Source of the DNA: Siphonodentalium dalli
Taxonomy: Eukaryota > Mollusca > Scaphopoda > Gadilida > Siphonodentaliidae
Reading direction: 5' to 3'
Assembly: GCA_032622095.1 (NCBI GenBank)
Contig: CP136061.1
Coordinates: 90,867,845 to 90,931,844 of the forward strand
Length of the DNA stretch: 64,000 nt
Shown: one piece after another, positions 1 through 11,765 of the stretch
How the letters are laid out: each line of letters starts with the position of its first letter
How positions within the stretch are numbered: the stretch's first letter is position 1
Made by a program: the position numbers and the translations under genes
Notes under the pieces: generated by a model
What the model saw: the letters and a program-made list of their open reading frames with translations, nothing else
Databases searched by the model: none
What the model was told of the DNA's origin: nothing

Positions 1-450
1 GTGGGATTTGCTTAGTAGTTGGAGTGGCTGTGACAACATTAGTGATATTTGATGCTATCACTGGTGTAGTACTAATATAAATTGATTTACTTTCTGTCTT
101 TGCTGTAGTAGTGGGAGTAGTAGTAGTAATAGTAACAGTAGTGGTAGTAGTTGATACTATCGCGTTTGTAGGGGCAGTATAATTTGAGGACAGTTCTGCC
201 GTTGTTGTGATAGTTGGAGTGGCCGTGGCAATGAGAGTAGTTGATGTCGTCAAGTTTGTTCTGCTAGTCGACGTTAGTGGCATTCCTCTCGTTGTGATAG
301 TTGGAGTCACTGTGGCAGTAGTAATATTAGTTGATTCGATCACTGTTATAGGGCTAGTATAAGTTGACGTACCTTCTGTCGTTGTTTTCGTAGTAGTTGG
401 AGTGTTTGTGGCAGTATTAGTAGTTGATGCTAACACTGTTTTAGTGATGA

Positions 451-485
<35 letters not shown>

Positions 486-852
486 GTTGTAGTAGTAGTA
501 GTAGTAGTTGAAGATATCTCTGTCGTAATGCTAGTATAAGTTGATGTACTTTCTGTCGTCGTTGTTATGGTGGTACTAGGAGTAGTTGATGCAATCACGT
601 TTGTTCTGTTAGTAGAAGTTAATGGCATCCTTCGCGTTGTTGTTTTAGAAGTGCTAGTAGAACGTAATGTAAATTCCGTTGTTGTAGTTGTGGAAGACGG
701 TATCACTGTTGTAGTGCTATCATGCTTTGGTGTACTTCCCGTTGTTGTGAACAGCCACCAACACGTACCGCAGCATAATAATTCTTCTGGATTTACATTT
801 GACTCACACGAGCTAGCTTGACAGTCTGAAGTCTTGTCACCATACTTACAAT
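1..852 (-). CDS. Exon: PLAC-like cysteine module followed by Thr/Ser-rich mucin-like domain (partial, runs off the window)
   Basis: The minus strand is open without a stop from base 850 to base 1 (283 codons). A 3' splice site, pyrimidine/AT tract then TTACAG, ends at 853; the exon opens in phase 1. The first ~35 residues hold six cysteines, C-x8-C-x4-C-x10-CC-x2-C (CKYGDKTSDC...LLCCGTC), the spacing type of the PLAC module of ADAMTS, papilin and lacunin. The rest is dominated by Thr with Ser, Pro, Ala and Ile, in loose repeats such as TSTYTS, PTTT and RGMPLTST, plus a pure Thr run at about 435-520. This is the make-up of a heavily O-glycosylated secreted mucin; several N-x-T sites (NIT, NRT, NLT) are present. 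Opposite-strand ORFs here are shadows. The 3' end and any anchor lie outside. Function is not known; PLAC is a pattern match by eye. Confidence 0.72.
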
Positions 853-876
853 CTGTAACATACATATATATATAGA

Positions 877-1340
877 ATATGTAGCCAGTGTCGTCGCTTA
901 AATTGTTTATGTCCGTGAGGGGATTTGAGCATCTATTGGGCGAGGCTCTGTCGAGTCAAATAGATGCCAAATCCCCCGAGCGGACATAAACAGTTTAAGC
1001 GACGATATTAGCTACATATTTTATTTATCCATCGCACAAAACTTGCTTTTTGTGAGGTAAATCTGTCATTTTCCTCAGTTTTACATTCGTTACTTCGATG
1101 ACGCCATTACATTTATTAGGTCAAGCAACCAATTAGAAAAGTGGGAAAACCGGAGTGCAGCTTAGAGCGAAATAGTTCGTTGGCATTTTTACAATGATTA
1201 TAAACAGACCTTGTTCTGAGGATTTATAGATGTTTTAGAGCTAAAACATATATCATTTTACGAATTATTTTAGTGAATTATACACGATAAAAACGTTCTG
1301 AAATCACAATGACGTCATTAAGGCCGGTTGACGTCCCTAG
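877..1340 (+). mobile_element. Hairpin-ended dispersed element, copy A
   Basis: This ~460-base unit is repeated in inverse orientation at 35090-35525. One end is a long hairpin (arms ~877-938 and ~958-1021, 'cttaaattgtttatgtccg' against 'cggacataaacagtttaag'). The body includes an internal near-palindrome ATGTTTTAG-AG-CTAAAACAT (~1230) and ends at 'ggccggttgacgtccct'. It encodes no protein I can see, so it is a non-autonomous element. It sits only ~24 bases from the acceptor of the mucin exon. Confidence 0.7.
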
Positions 1341-1624
1341 TTACCTGCGTAATTTGCATATCAAATTACGTCATAAAAGTAGTACTAACCTAATAAAGCT
1401 ACGTTGACCTAATAAAGCTACATTGACGTAATAAACGTAAAGTTTATTAGGCAGGCTTTATGTAGTCAATAGACGTAGTGAGCGGTGGATAAATGTCATG
1501 TCAGAACATGATCTATATAGTCTAGGCACCACGGGAGGCGGAATATCCCCTGGCACCGCATTTATGTGACCTTATTTCTCTTGAGGCTGAGCTATTCCTA
1601 TATGAGAACCATGCTGAATAATAC
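1341..1624. other. Intronic stretch with short duplications
   Basis: Holds two adjacent 'cctaataaagctac(g/a)ttgac' units and an inverted 'tttattagg' partner; nothing coding is visible. Confidence 0.4.
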
Positions 1625-1965
1625 TGTACAGTGGTGGTACCATAGTAGTACCAACTGTAACATGCTAGATTACTATAGTACAGCTTCATGATTACATAAT
1701 GGTGAACAACACGTTACAGTGGTAGTATACAAACTGAAACACGGTATATTACTATAGTACAGCTCCATGCTTGCATAATAGTGAACAACACTTTACAGTG
1801 GTATTATACAAACTGCAACATGGTAGATTACTATAGTACAGCTCCACGATTGCATAATGGTTAACAACACTTTACAGTGGTAGTATACAAACTGTAACAA
1901 GGTAGAGTACCCTAGCACATTACTATGATACGATGGTAGTGCAATGGTAAATATCACTTCACCGT
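1625..1965 (+). repeat. Tandem repeat, ~79-bp unit, about four copies
   Basis: Units start near 1626, 1713, 1792 and 1871, with shared text 'ttacagtggtagtatacaaactg' split by 'attactatagtacagct' and 'cataatggtgaacaacac'. The last unit degenerates. Confidence 0.8.
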
Positions 1966-2006
1966 AGAAGTACCATGCGGTTTAGTACTATGGTGCTTTT
2001 ATATAT

Positions 2007-2320
2007 TCTATTATATATTTTGAAAGATCTGTGTGTGTGTGTGTGTCTGTCTGTGTGTGTGTGTGTGTAATCGATGAACTCAAAAACGACCGACCCGATT
2101 TCGATGAAACTTGGTACGTGGGGGTATTTTCGGCCGGGGGTTAACATAGGCCTATTGATTTGCCCGTGCGACGTGACCTTGACCTTGAAATCGGGTAATT
2201 TCAAGGTCAAACGCCCGAATATCACGGGATTTCGATGAAACTTGGTATGTGGGGGTACTTTCGTATGGGGAGTCTCATAAGCATATTAATTTGCCCGTGC
2301 GACGTGACATTGACCTTGAA
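2007..2320 (+). mobile_element. Helitron-like 5' end with GT microsatellite
   Basis: It starts TCTATTATATATTTTGAAAG, like the starts of the elements at 27360-28699, followed by (GT)n at 2030-2068. A duplicated block 'gatttcgatgaaacttggtacgtggggg' ... 'gtgcgacgtgaccttgacc' follows. No 3' CTAG end is found; the 3' part passes into a minisatellite. Confidence 0.5.
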
Positions 2321-3700
2321 ATCACTCTATATATAGATATACACCCCATTCATGATCATACAGTCACTTCATGTATACATATTCGCCTCACCATTGGCCA
2401 TACAATTACTCCATGTATATATATTTGCCACACCCATGGCCATGTAGTCACTCAAGCTATACATCACCAATGGCCATACAGACGTTCTATATATATATAT
2501 ATACCAATACCCCGCTCACACGATCATTCATATACCCAGGCTTGCATATGCACCTCATGCATGACAATTCAGCCACTCGCTGTATACTCATAACCACATT
2601 CGTGGTCATATAGTCAATAATTGTTTACCAATTTACATCACCATTGGCCATATGGTTATTCCATATACACATATCGGCCGCACCAATGGTCATATAGCCA
2701 CTAAAGATATACATATGCACCCCACCCATGCCTATAAAGTCACTCCAGATATACATATACACCTCACCAGTGGCCATGCAGCTTTCAAGACATACCAATA
2801 CCCAGCACATCACCTCACCGTTGGCCATAAGGTCACTCACTCCCTGTATACACATGACCATATAGCCACTCAAGATATACATATCCACCCCACTCATGAC
2901 CATATAGTCACTCCAGTTGTGAATATACACCTCACTAATTGCCATACAATCCTTCAAGACATACCAGTACCATTTACACCACCTCACCATCGGCCATATG
3001 GTATCTTCCGCATACCTATTTGCCACATACATGGCATATAGTCACTCAAGATATACATAAACACCCCACACATGGCCATATAGTCATTCAATGTATACAT
3101 ATACACCTCAGCATTGAATGTATACACCAATACCACATGGCCATTTGTATACTCCAGACTTGCATATACACCTCACGCATGACAATTCAGCCATTCGCTG
3201 TATACTCATACATCCGATCCATGATCATACAGCGACTCCATGTATACATATATATCCCCTAATGACAATATACCAACAGCAAAGATGCACATACATACCA
3301 TATGCACCTAATATCACAATGCCACTTCACACGCTCGCCAATAACCATCCATCTATGCATATATGCATATACATTTCAACAATCATGATCATACAACCGT
3401 TCCATGTACACCTATAATTATTATACCCATAAGCATACAACCACTCCTTATGTATCCATACACACCACACATTTTCATACAACCAGCACATGTATACATA
3501 TACACCCATCCATAACAATAAAGCCACAAAATGAACACCTGTACATTCCACACATACTCATAAAGCCACTTCATATATACATAAACAACACACGGATGAT
3601 GGAATGTAGCTACTCTTGTTATACCATGCACCACTTCAGTGACTATACAGCCACGCCGCGTATACATATTCACCCAATGCATTAGCTCTCCTATGACAAC
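2321..3700 (+). repeat. Degenerate minisatellite, ~42-bp unit
   Basis: About 30 diverged copies of a unit like 'atatacatatacaccccacc' + 'catggccatatagtcactc'. Unit spacing is about 41-42 at 2352, 2392, 2434. Because the unit length is close to a multiple of three and few stops fall in it, it produces overlapping open frames on both strands (IHIHLTH-type peptides); these are not genes. Confidence 0.8.
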
Positions 3701-3940
3701 AATAATAGGACCTATAGTTTTCACTTAATTAAGTAACATGTTTAATAACCCAGTAGGTCACAATTTGCTACCTTTTCGGAACAGCAGAGAATAATGTTTG
3801 GGATATCTATATGAAAAATTAACTTGTTGGGTGCATAAGAAATGTTAGTATTCAATCTATATAACATATAATAGTCAAATTTTGTCATCAACCGCAACTT
3901 GTATGTGGTTGCATGGCACGCAGCATGGGGCAATATTTAC
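3701..3940. other. AT-rich stretch without recognised features
   Basis: No splice-flanked open frame or repeat unit was recognised between the minisatellite and the next tandem repeat. Confidence 0.3.
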
Positions 3941-3949
3941 CATTTTTCA

Positions 3950-4660
3950 CATTTTGGCCGCCATTTTTGCAGCCATTTTGAGCCAAAGTGACAATTTTGG
4001 AACCAATGAGTTGGAATATGCATAATAAATGGAATGTTTCACTAAAATTGCACAGTTCTGCCCATTTCTTGATGAAATATGACTAGAAATCACAATGGTG
4101 ATTTTGGGAAAATGTTATACCGATTTCTGTAAAATCGAATTTTTGAGGGATCAGAAGGGTTTCTGACTTCATGAATGGCATATTTCATTGCTCCAATGGT
4201 CAGTTAATTAACATGAAAAATACAACATAAAGTCACAATTCTCAACAAGTATCAAACAGCATAAACTGATCTTAAAGACATTAGAGAAAACAAATAAAAT
4301 TTTCCACTTCCGGCTGCCATTTTGGGCGCCATTTCTGCAGCCATTTTGAGCCATAGTGACAATTTTGGTACTAATGAGTTAGAATATGCATAATAAATGC
4401 AATGTTTCACTAAAATTTCACAGTTCTGCCCATTTCTTGATGAAATATGACTAGAAATCCCAATGGTGAATTTTGGTAAAAGTTTATACCGCTTTCTGTA
4501 AAATCGAATTTTTGAGGGATCAGAAGGGTTTCTGACACCATGAATGGCATATTTCATTGCTCCAATGGTCAGTTAACATGAAGTCACAATTCTCAACCAG
4601 TACCAAACAGCATAAACTGATCTTTAAGATCCAGCTGCCATTTTGACGGCCATCTTGGAC
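3950..4660 (+). repeat. Tandem repeat, ~368-bp unit, two copies plus a fragment
   Basis: The 'cagccattttgagccaaagtg' landmark recurs at ~3970 and ~4338; the units run to 'tttcattgctccaatggtcag' and a third, partial unit starts at ~4610. Contains the 'ggcgccatttt' motif typical of dispersed repeats here. Confidence 0.8.
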
Positions 4661-4940
4661 GGCGAGTTCCAATTTTACCATATAATGGTAGCATTTTATC
4701 TTATCTTCACAAAAATGTATACATTTGTATACTGTATTACTATAATTTGCATCAAACTGACTTAGTGACCCGTCTAAAAAACGGCGGCCATGTTGGGCGC
4801 CATCTTGAATTTAACGGGTTACACTTAACCGAAAGCTGGAACCAGCTGGATTATGATCAGGGATATAGTGGACAATATATGTGCGAAGTTTGGTGCTTTT
4901 ATCCGGAAGTGAACGATTCTTCCATTATTGTGGGTTAAGC
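4661..4940. other. Stretch with 'gccatcttg' repeat fragments
   Basis: Contains 'acggcggccatgttgggcgc' and 'ggaccagctggattatgatcagg'-like text; no gene recognised. Confidence 0.3.
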
Positions 4941-6400
4941 GACTCCACTAAATGGTGTGACTTAAAGATGTCAAAAGTGGCGTAATTCGAGTCAGGTATG
5001 CACTGAAGGGGAGAGGGTCACTAAACTTGATACAAATATTTTTAGCGCCGATTTCCACCAAATTGATACACATTATTCTCCATTATACGATAATCTAATC
5101 GGGTGATTTAAAGATGCATAATTAGTGTAGTTTGAATGAGAGTGGGGTACTAATAAATTGTTTATACACCAAAGTACTACATAATCATCTCCGTGCTACC
5201 ATGAGTCTAATTGTGTGGCTTAAAGATGCCAAAAGTGCGACCGGTCGAGTCAGGGGTGCATAGAGGGGAGGGAGACAAATATTTATAAAAATAGTTTTAA
5301 CGCCGATTATCATCTAATGTACATAGTCTTCTCCGTGATACGTGGAATCTAATAATGTGATTGAAATACGCCAAATTGGTGGCGTTTGGTGAGAGATGGG
5401 GGCACTGAATGTGATACGAATTTGTTTAGTCGCGGAATTCCACCAGTTTTATATATATTCATCTTCATAATGAGTATAATTGAGTGATTTAAAGATATCA
5501 AATGTGGTGCCGCTTGAGTTAGGGATGGAGAGGGAAGATACACCAGAACTGATAAAAACATGTTTAGCGCCAATTTCCACTAAATTCATACGCGTTTTTC
5601 TCCAATGACACGAAGAATCAAATCGTGTGTGTTAAAGACGCCACATTTGTTGCCTATATATTTGCGAATGTCTGTTTGTCTATGTGCTATATAACTTCAC
5701 GGGGACCATCCAGATGGTGTCATATGGGTCTAACAGGTGTAACTTGTTACGAGGAAGATAATGGTGCGGGTTACTATCTTCTAAAGTGACGCTGTTGGTT
5801 TCATGGCAGAACAGCGGGAGGGGCAGCAATAATGATGCCGGTTTCCACCAAAATTATACGTAAAATCATTTCCATGACATGGCACCTAGAGTAAGTGGTG
5901 CACGGAGAGGGGCACCAAAATTGATAAAAAAAGAGCTATTTTGAACGCCGTTTTCCCCCAAACTGATACGTATATTCTTCGCCATGATATGAGGAATCTA
6001 ATCGTGTGCGTTAAAGACGTCAAATTAGTGAGAGATTGACGGGGCGGGGCACTGAATATGATAAAAATGTGTTTAGTTTTCGATTACCAACAAATTTATA
6101 TATAATCGTCTCCATGATATCAGGAGTCCAATAGACGTGGTTTAAATATGTCAAAAATGGCGACCGTCGAGTCAAGAATGGGGAGGGGCAACAAAGCTGG
6201 TCCAAATATGCTTAGCACTAATTTCCACCAAATTCATACATATTCTTCTCCAATGATACGAGGAATCGACTCATGTGGGTTTAAGATGCCACATTTGGTA
6301 CCGTTAGGGTCAGCAATGGTGAAAGCTAGGAGGGGCACTAACATTGCTAAGAATGTTTTAGTCACGATATCCACCAAAGTTATATATCTATCTACATAAT
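4940..6400 (+). repeat. Satellite family S1 (~170-190-bp unit), about eight diverged copies
   Basis: Each unit has 'gccgatttccaccaaattgata', 'attcttctccatgatacgag', 'aatctaatcgtgtgatttaaagatg' and 'gtcgagtcaggggtg...gaggggca'. Related copies lie at 57000-57340 and, inverted, at 58640-59100. The small ORFs inside are unlikely to be genes. Confidence 0.75.
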
Positions 6401-7735
6401 ACATTCAAATTTCACATTCAGGACAAATGCTGACCGAACTAAGTCACTTGACCAATTTTTCTTCTCAACTGTTTTATTTATATAGGGACGGTAAACAGGT
6501 CATTCATATAGTGAGCAAGCAAAAACATATGCTTAGAAGAAAGCATGCATTAAAGGTATGTTAATTATTCTATACATACATTCTAGCACAATGATGGACT
6601 TTGAACCGTCAGCGGGTGGCATGCTAGACTAGTATGGAGAGTAAGCGCAGTCACTCATCGAAACGGGCTTTCGACACATTATACGACCCTACTTTCTTTT
6701 GTTCTTGTTGGTGTCTCTTAATTGCTAAGACACTGTGCTTGTGTTGTCTAACCAAGAAATCAACGAACCAGCATTCGAGCATTGAACAACATACAATTAC
6801 AAAGTTGGTGCGAGTTGAACATGCGCTCGAATTATCAGGTTGTCTGTTGATTGCTTAATTACATAACGCAAGCGCGACTGTCTTAACCACCACACGCAAT
6901 TGTTGCAATTGACATTATTCTGTATGGGGAAATGGAGGGGGTTCGAACAAAATAAAACTAATTTCGATGAAAATGCTGTACATAGAACTAATTTCGTCAA
7001 TGTCACTGCGTTTTTGCAGAACGTTCTGCTATATAGTAAATGGGTACACCCATCCATGCAACTTACATGTATGCTGCGGAGGAAGATACATTGTAACATT
7101 GTCGAAATGAGTTCTATTTACGCACGGATGCGGTCACACGTCCCCCAAACTTTGGTAAAAATATTCAACATTTGGTTGGAAACTTAAAGCCTAACACACC
7201 ATCAGTTGGAGATTTCGCGTCGAAAATAGGTTGCAAATGATTTCATAGTTTAATATTTCAGCCACTAATTATAGTGGTGTGAAATTAGTCGTGACTAAAT
7301 TGGCATCAGTTGAAATTCTTAACCTTACAGTCGTGCCAGGTTATCAATTAGAAATTTCCAACAGGTGGATAGAGGGTGTAAATAGAATTTCCCAAATTAA
7401 GGAAATTATTCAAAGGAGGTGCAGTTATAAATTCCAATTATTACACTTCAACAGGAGACATAATTCTAGAAATGTCCTTGTAAATACGTTTGGAATATAA
7501 CTTTGCTCACCGCAATTCTGATATAAATGGGTCAGCTCTCTTATCTTCATATATTTGTTCCAGCCACTATCGCAGAATTGGGCGTTTTACTGTTGACCGT
7601 CCAGGAGTTTACTTTCGACCGAATGACTTGTACACTGGCGAGTTCACAATAATCATGTGCAACAAATTTAATTAATCGCCCGTTATCACTGGGTTTATAT
7701 ATACATCGTCTAAATTGGACAGATAATCTCACTCG
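6401..7735. other. Apparently unique intronic sequence
   Basis: No module exon, LINE motif or tandem unit was recognised. Short open frames on both strands overlap one another (for example 6900-7187 plus against 6797-7099 minus) and have no recognisable product. Confidence 0.35.
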
Positions 7736-7870
7736 TGTCTTCATAATTAAGACGACCGGCGTGCGTCATGTATGGGAGTGACGAACTCTACTCACTCGCG
7801 CTCCGCGCTCGCGAGTAGAGTTTAACAGTCACAAACAAGACACACGCCGACAGTCTTAATAATGAAGATA
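7736..7870. mobile_element. Foldback MITE (~135 bp)
   Basis: Outer arms 'cttcataattaagac-gaccggcgtg' and 'cacgccgacagtcttaataatgaag' flank an inner GC-rich hairpin (ACTCTACTC...GAGTAGAGT around CGCGCTCCGCGC). 'ACTCGT' occurs on both outer sides and may be a target duplication. Confidence 0.7.
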
Positions 7871-7902
7871 CTCGTTGAGATGATCTATCCAATACTTAGT
7901 CA

Positions 7903-7980
7903 TTAGCAACAAGCATCGGCGTTACTGTTACTGTAACAATCAATTGCATGTAGACAGGATTGGAAACCGGGTTGCTTTGT
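7903..7980 (-). pseudogene. Degenerate PLAC-like exon copy
   Basis: On the minus strand, after an AG at 7982-7981, the frame reads 25 residues that align with the intact exon at 8086-8199: it keeps C-x5-DCYSN...CC, then meets TAA exactly where the intact copy continues with E-T-C. The first cysteine is lost and the frame relative to the acceptor is 0, not 1. The DCYSN stretch is almost identical in DNA to the neighbour, with an extra AGTAAC step, so this is a recent local duplicate that has decayed. A foldback element begins about 35 bases beyond the stop. It could still be a short alternative last exon. Confidence 0.55.
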
Positions 7981-8085
7981 CTACATATACCCACACCATG
8001 TGGGAAGAGGCAACAGTTATATAAAACTGACATAATAAGAGTGGGAATTAATATATATAACATTACTTTGTTTTAAAAAGCATAC

Positions 8086-8199
8086 CTGCTGTAAGATTTG
8101 GGTTGATGAAATCTTTGCATGTTTCGCAACATATATCGTCGTTACTGTAACAATTCATTGCCGTGAAGCTTGAACACCCGTGTACTGTGTCTTCGCACT
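8086..8199 (-). CDS. Exon: PLAC-like six-cysteine module
   Basis: A 114-base exon (38 codons, phase 1 at both ends) lies between a good acceptor (CAGTTTTAG, AG at 8201-8200) and a donor CAG|GTATGC at 8085. It encodes CEDTVHGC...DCYSNDDICCETCK-like sequence: C-x6-C-x7-C-x6-CC-x2-C. C-x-D near the start and CC-x-(S/T)-C at the end are the hallmark of PLAC modules, found at the C-terminus of ADAMTS proteases and of papilin/lacunin matrix proteins. ShK-like folds share the C-x-D start but not the CC pair. The same module opens the exon at 852, and the phases let the two join directly (G|AT gives Asp). No catalytic residues are expected. Probably an extracellular structural module. Confidence 0.68.
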
Positions 8200-8635
8200 C
8201 TAAAACTGTGGGAAGACGTATACGTTAAACTAAGTGAATTATTGAGGGTTTAGCGTCGTTTTAGCCCCTAGGCCATGGCATACCATGACTCAGAACAGAA
8301 CAAAAAGAGCACAGCAACGGAACTGTGAAGATAAATCAGACAGTGGATTGAATTAAAACAATGAGATATGTATAGATAAAAGCACCCAAATATAACATGA
8401 TTCCGCTTGGAGTCAGGAATATAAATTCAAAAACTGACTTGACAATATGCACAAGCATAACATAAAACGCATAATCGAAATACATAATCGAAGCAAATAA
8501 ATAACACTAAATTACCAAGACTGCACATCGATATTTTTAAAGTAGTTTCTAATATCAGATTTTGCATTGACAAGGATTTTATAATATTTGAGCAACCTGA
8601 ATTTAATTACGTATTCTTTATTCCTTATTTGCAAA
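8200..8635. other. Intronic sequence upstream of the PLAC-like exon
   Basis: AT-rich; nothing coding recognised. It contains the acceptor tract of the 8086-8199 exon. Confidence 0.35.
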
Positions 8636-8639
8636 ATAT

Positions 8640-9716
8640 CAGAAATTGTGGCAAATGACCCCAAATTCTCAAGTGGCCAGGTGGGCGGAACATATTGGGC
8701 AGAAATTGTTTTGAGTCGAGTGTCGAACCTGTGCTCGGTTCGATTCTTTTGGGAAAATGTGGCAAATGACCCAAAATTCGCAAATGGTCAGCTGGGCGAG
8801 AAATTTTGGGCCGAAAAGTTTTTGGATCGAGTTCGTAAAATTGGTCCGAAAAATTGTCGAACCTGTGCTCGGTCCGAAATTTTTTAGAAAATGTGGCAAA
8901 TGACCACGGGAACATACTCAGTAAAAAATAACACAAATTTGGGCCGAAACAAATTTGGGTCGAAAAGTCAGAAATGACTCGAAATTAGGCGAAGTCTATA
9001 AATGAAGGGGGAATGGCCCCAATGGGTCCATATTATCAAGTGGCCAGATGGCCGGAACATTTTTGACCGATATTTTTTTGGGTCGAAGTCATAAAAGTGG
9101 TCCGAAAAGTGTCGAACCTGTGCTCGGTGCGAAATTTTTTAGAAAATGTGGCAAATGACTACGGGAACATACTCAGTAAAAAATATACAAATTTGGGTCG
9201 AAAAGTCCGAATTGCCTCGAAATTAGACAAAGTCTAAAAATGAAGGAGAAATGGCCCCAATGGGCCCAAATTCTCAAGTGGCCAGAACATTTTGGCCCGA
9301 CATTTATTTGGGTCGAGTTCATAAAAGTGGTCCGAAAAAGTGTCGAACCTGTGCTTGGTCCGAAATGTTTTAGAAAATGTGGCATATGACCACGGTACCA
9401 TACTCAGTAAAAATATACAAATTTGTGTCGAAAAGTCCGAATTGCCTCGAAATTAGTCAAAGTATAAAAATGAAGGGGAAATGATCCCCTTGGGCCGAAA
9501 TTTTGTTGGTCTAGTTCGTAAAAGTGGTCCGAAAAAGTGTCGAACCTGTGCTCGGTCCGTAAATTTTTAGAAAATGTGGCATATGACTCAAAATTCGCAA
9601 GTGGTCAGCTGGGCGAGAAAGTTTGGGCCGAAAATTGTTTTTGGTCGAGTTCGTAAAATTGGTCCGAAAAAGAAAAATAATTGGGTCGAAAATTTGTTTT
9701 AGAAAGTTTCGGTTAA
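8640..9716 (+). repeat. Complex tandem repeat ('gtcgaacctgtgctcggtccg' array)
   Basis: Blocks 'gtggcaaatgacc' (8649, 8759, 8891, 9147, and variants at 9378 and 9576), 'ctcaagtggccag' and 'cgaacctgtgctcggt' recur with 110-256-base spacing. The open frames on both strands here are repeat shadows. Confidence 0.8.
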
Positions 9717-10050
9717 TTTGACGGCATGGGTAGTTGGCCGCTCAAAATATTCCATAGAAACACCCCTACCCCATCCCATCGCCCGCGGGGATACATCACC
9801 GAGCGGCTCAAAATGGCGTATGGACCATTTTCGAGAACGAAGGTGGATTTCGACCAATTTGACGGCATGGGTGGGTGGCCCGCCCCAAATACCCCCTAGG
9901 AACACCTCTGCCCCAACCCATCACACCGGAGGCAACCACTCTGAGGGTCTGAAAACGAGGTACGGACCATTTTCTAGAATGGTAAGGATTTCGGTCAATT
10001 TGACGGCATGGGTGGGTGACCCGCGTCAAATATCCCTTAGAAACATTTAG
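9713..10050 (+). repeat. Tandem repeat, ~140-bp unit, 2.4 copies
   Basis: 'ttgacggcatgggt(g/a)g' begins units near 9717, 9857 and 9999; each carries 'aaaacacc...cccatc' and 'tggaccattttc'. Units share ends with the preceding array. Confidence 0.8.
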
Positions 10051-11228
10051 AGTCCAAAAAGTTTTCCTTTTTTTAACCGGCATTTGTGTTCAATCAAAAT
10101 TTCTAGACTTTGATTTTTGAAAATATAAGGATACTGTGGTTTCAGAGGTTTATGTTTTGTACACTGTCCGCTTGGCTAACGTTTTCGTCAAACACACGCT
10201 TCTTATGGGCGGACTTCCTCTTTCAATTGTCAATTATATAAACTACTTCATATTCATACACATACCGGTACAAGTAATCAATTTGAATATATATTATATT
10301 TTAAAATTGAATGAATGGGAGTCAGCATATCCCGTCCAATTCCCCAACCTTGCCGACCCGTAGTCGCTAAGTTGGTATCATAAGTTCGGAACAGAACTAT
10401 ATAAGGTGTTGTATTGGTTTCTCGTTTGGTATATCCACAAGTTCGTGTCGAGTCTGTTGTATCAGATCTGATCATATTATCATCTGGATATGTCACAAGT
10501 GAAAAATTATGATAACTATCCGATTGATATAACGATTCATTATTTCGCATTACTTAACCGACAGGTATTGTAAAGTGTTCTGACTTAATGCATGAGCAAT
10601 GACGCTGTCGGCTATTCGAAAAAATATACCCAAATATGTGTGAAAGTGTAGACCAATTCACCATTTTGTTGTATTGAAGAATACGAAGCACACCAGAATT
10701 AAGCAAATGGTATATGAAATGTGCAGGTATTGTTACCATGCACATATCATCCCCCAAAACTTAAATATCATGACAATCTAATAAATAAGTATTTAAAAAA
10801 CCCAACTAGTCCATTACGTCGCCATATAGGCAAGGGGAAGCAGCGTTCCTGTATTATACACAATTTCGCTATTGTTGCGAAATGGGCCACACTTCCAATG
10901 TGACAATGTGACAAAAGTGTGCTCGTCATGCACCAATTTCTGCGAGGAACGATTATTAAGTCAATATATGGACTTTTGTATGTCGTGTCAAGAAATGTAA
11001 TGAGGAATGTTAAAATACGCACAGATTGTCTAGAATAAAAATCTATCCATTTGGTGCATGAATTCTACAGGTACCCCGTTTCAATGCGTGGGACAATCAT
11101 TACCCTGAGCCCCAACACTCAGTAACCATCTACTGCTTCCCGGGGACAGGGGATGTACAAACACAATGTGACTGGCATACTGACAATATTTTTCACAGCT
11201 CATAATCAGGGATCATTTTCAAAGCGTA
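10051..11228. other. Apparently unique intronic sequence
   Basis: No gene or repeat recognised; only short, mutually overlapping open frames. Confidence 0.35.
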
Positions 11229-11765
11229 CACTGCCAAAAATATTTTCTCAATTCAGGAAAAAAAAACACTTGAAATGAGATATTAATTTGGGAGAATAGC
11301 TAGAAAAATAAGATTAACATATTTTCTCGGTTGGGAAAATTTCTTGTCTGAGAAAATTTCTTTAAGAAAACACAGTAATCTTAGTAAGAAAATCCTAGTA
11401 AAAAAATCTTGGTATAGATTTTTTTTCTTAATGTAGGAAAGATTGTTTTTCTCACATAAGTTTATTTTTCTTGAAATAAGATAAGTTTAAGATACTGCGA
11501 TTATCTTGGGAGAATAGCTAGAAATTTAAGAAATCTATACAATTAATCTAGAACAAGAAATTATATTTTCTATAGTTAGAAATATCGTCAAGATATTTTT
11601 TCTTAAGTGATGCCAATTTTTTCTAGAATGAGATTTTCTCAAGCAGGAAAATAAATCTAAGTAAGGAAAACAAGTTTTCTTAACTAGGAATATTTTCCCC
11701 AATTAGGAAAGATATATTAGAAAACAATTCTTAATTAAGAAAAACATTTTATTTTAAATTAATAT
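11229..11765. mobile_element. AT-rich element with CACTGCCAAAAAT end, copy 1
   Basis: Starts CACTGCCAAAAATATTTTCTC and continues with 'ttttctt(a)agaaa' strings. The reverse complement of the same end closes a relative at 26460-26781. The right end of this copy is not clear. Confidence 0.5.

Larger units (their letters stand above)
853..8085 (-). other. Putative intron between the two PLAC-like exons
   Basis: If the exons at 1-852 and 8086-8199 belong to one gene, this 7.2-kb stretch is the intron between them (GT at 8085, AG at 853). It is filled with repeats described separately and holds the decayed PLAC-like copy. I see no further module exon in it. Confidence 0.5.

Noticed and set aside
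567-821. 84-codon plus-strand frame, Val-rich
   Set aside because: It is the complement of the Thr-rich minus exon; Val codons (GTN) mirror Thr codons on the other strand, and the minus frame has the splice site and cysteines.
2249-3724. Several long frames on both strands with repeated His/Tyr/Thr peptides
   Set aside because: They come from a 42-bp minisatellite that lacks stops in several frames; no start context, splice site or domain.
6930-6945. GGTTCGAA string as a tRNA T-loop
   Set aside because: No acceptor stem, D-arm or anticodon arm could be matched around it.
8588-9385. Frames on both strands in the 'gtgctcggtccg' array
   Set aside because: Tandem repeat shadows in opposing frames with no domain.
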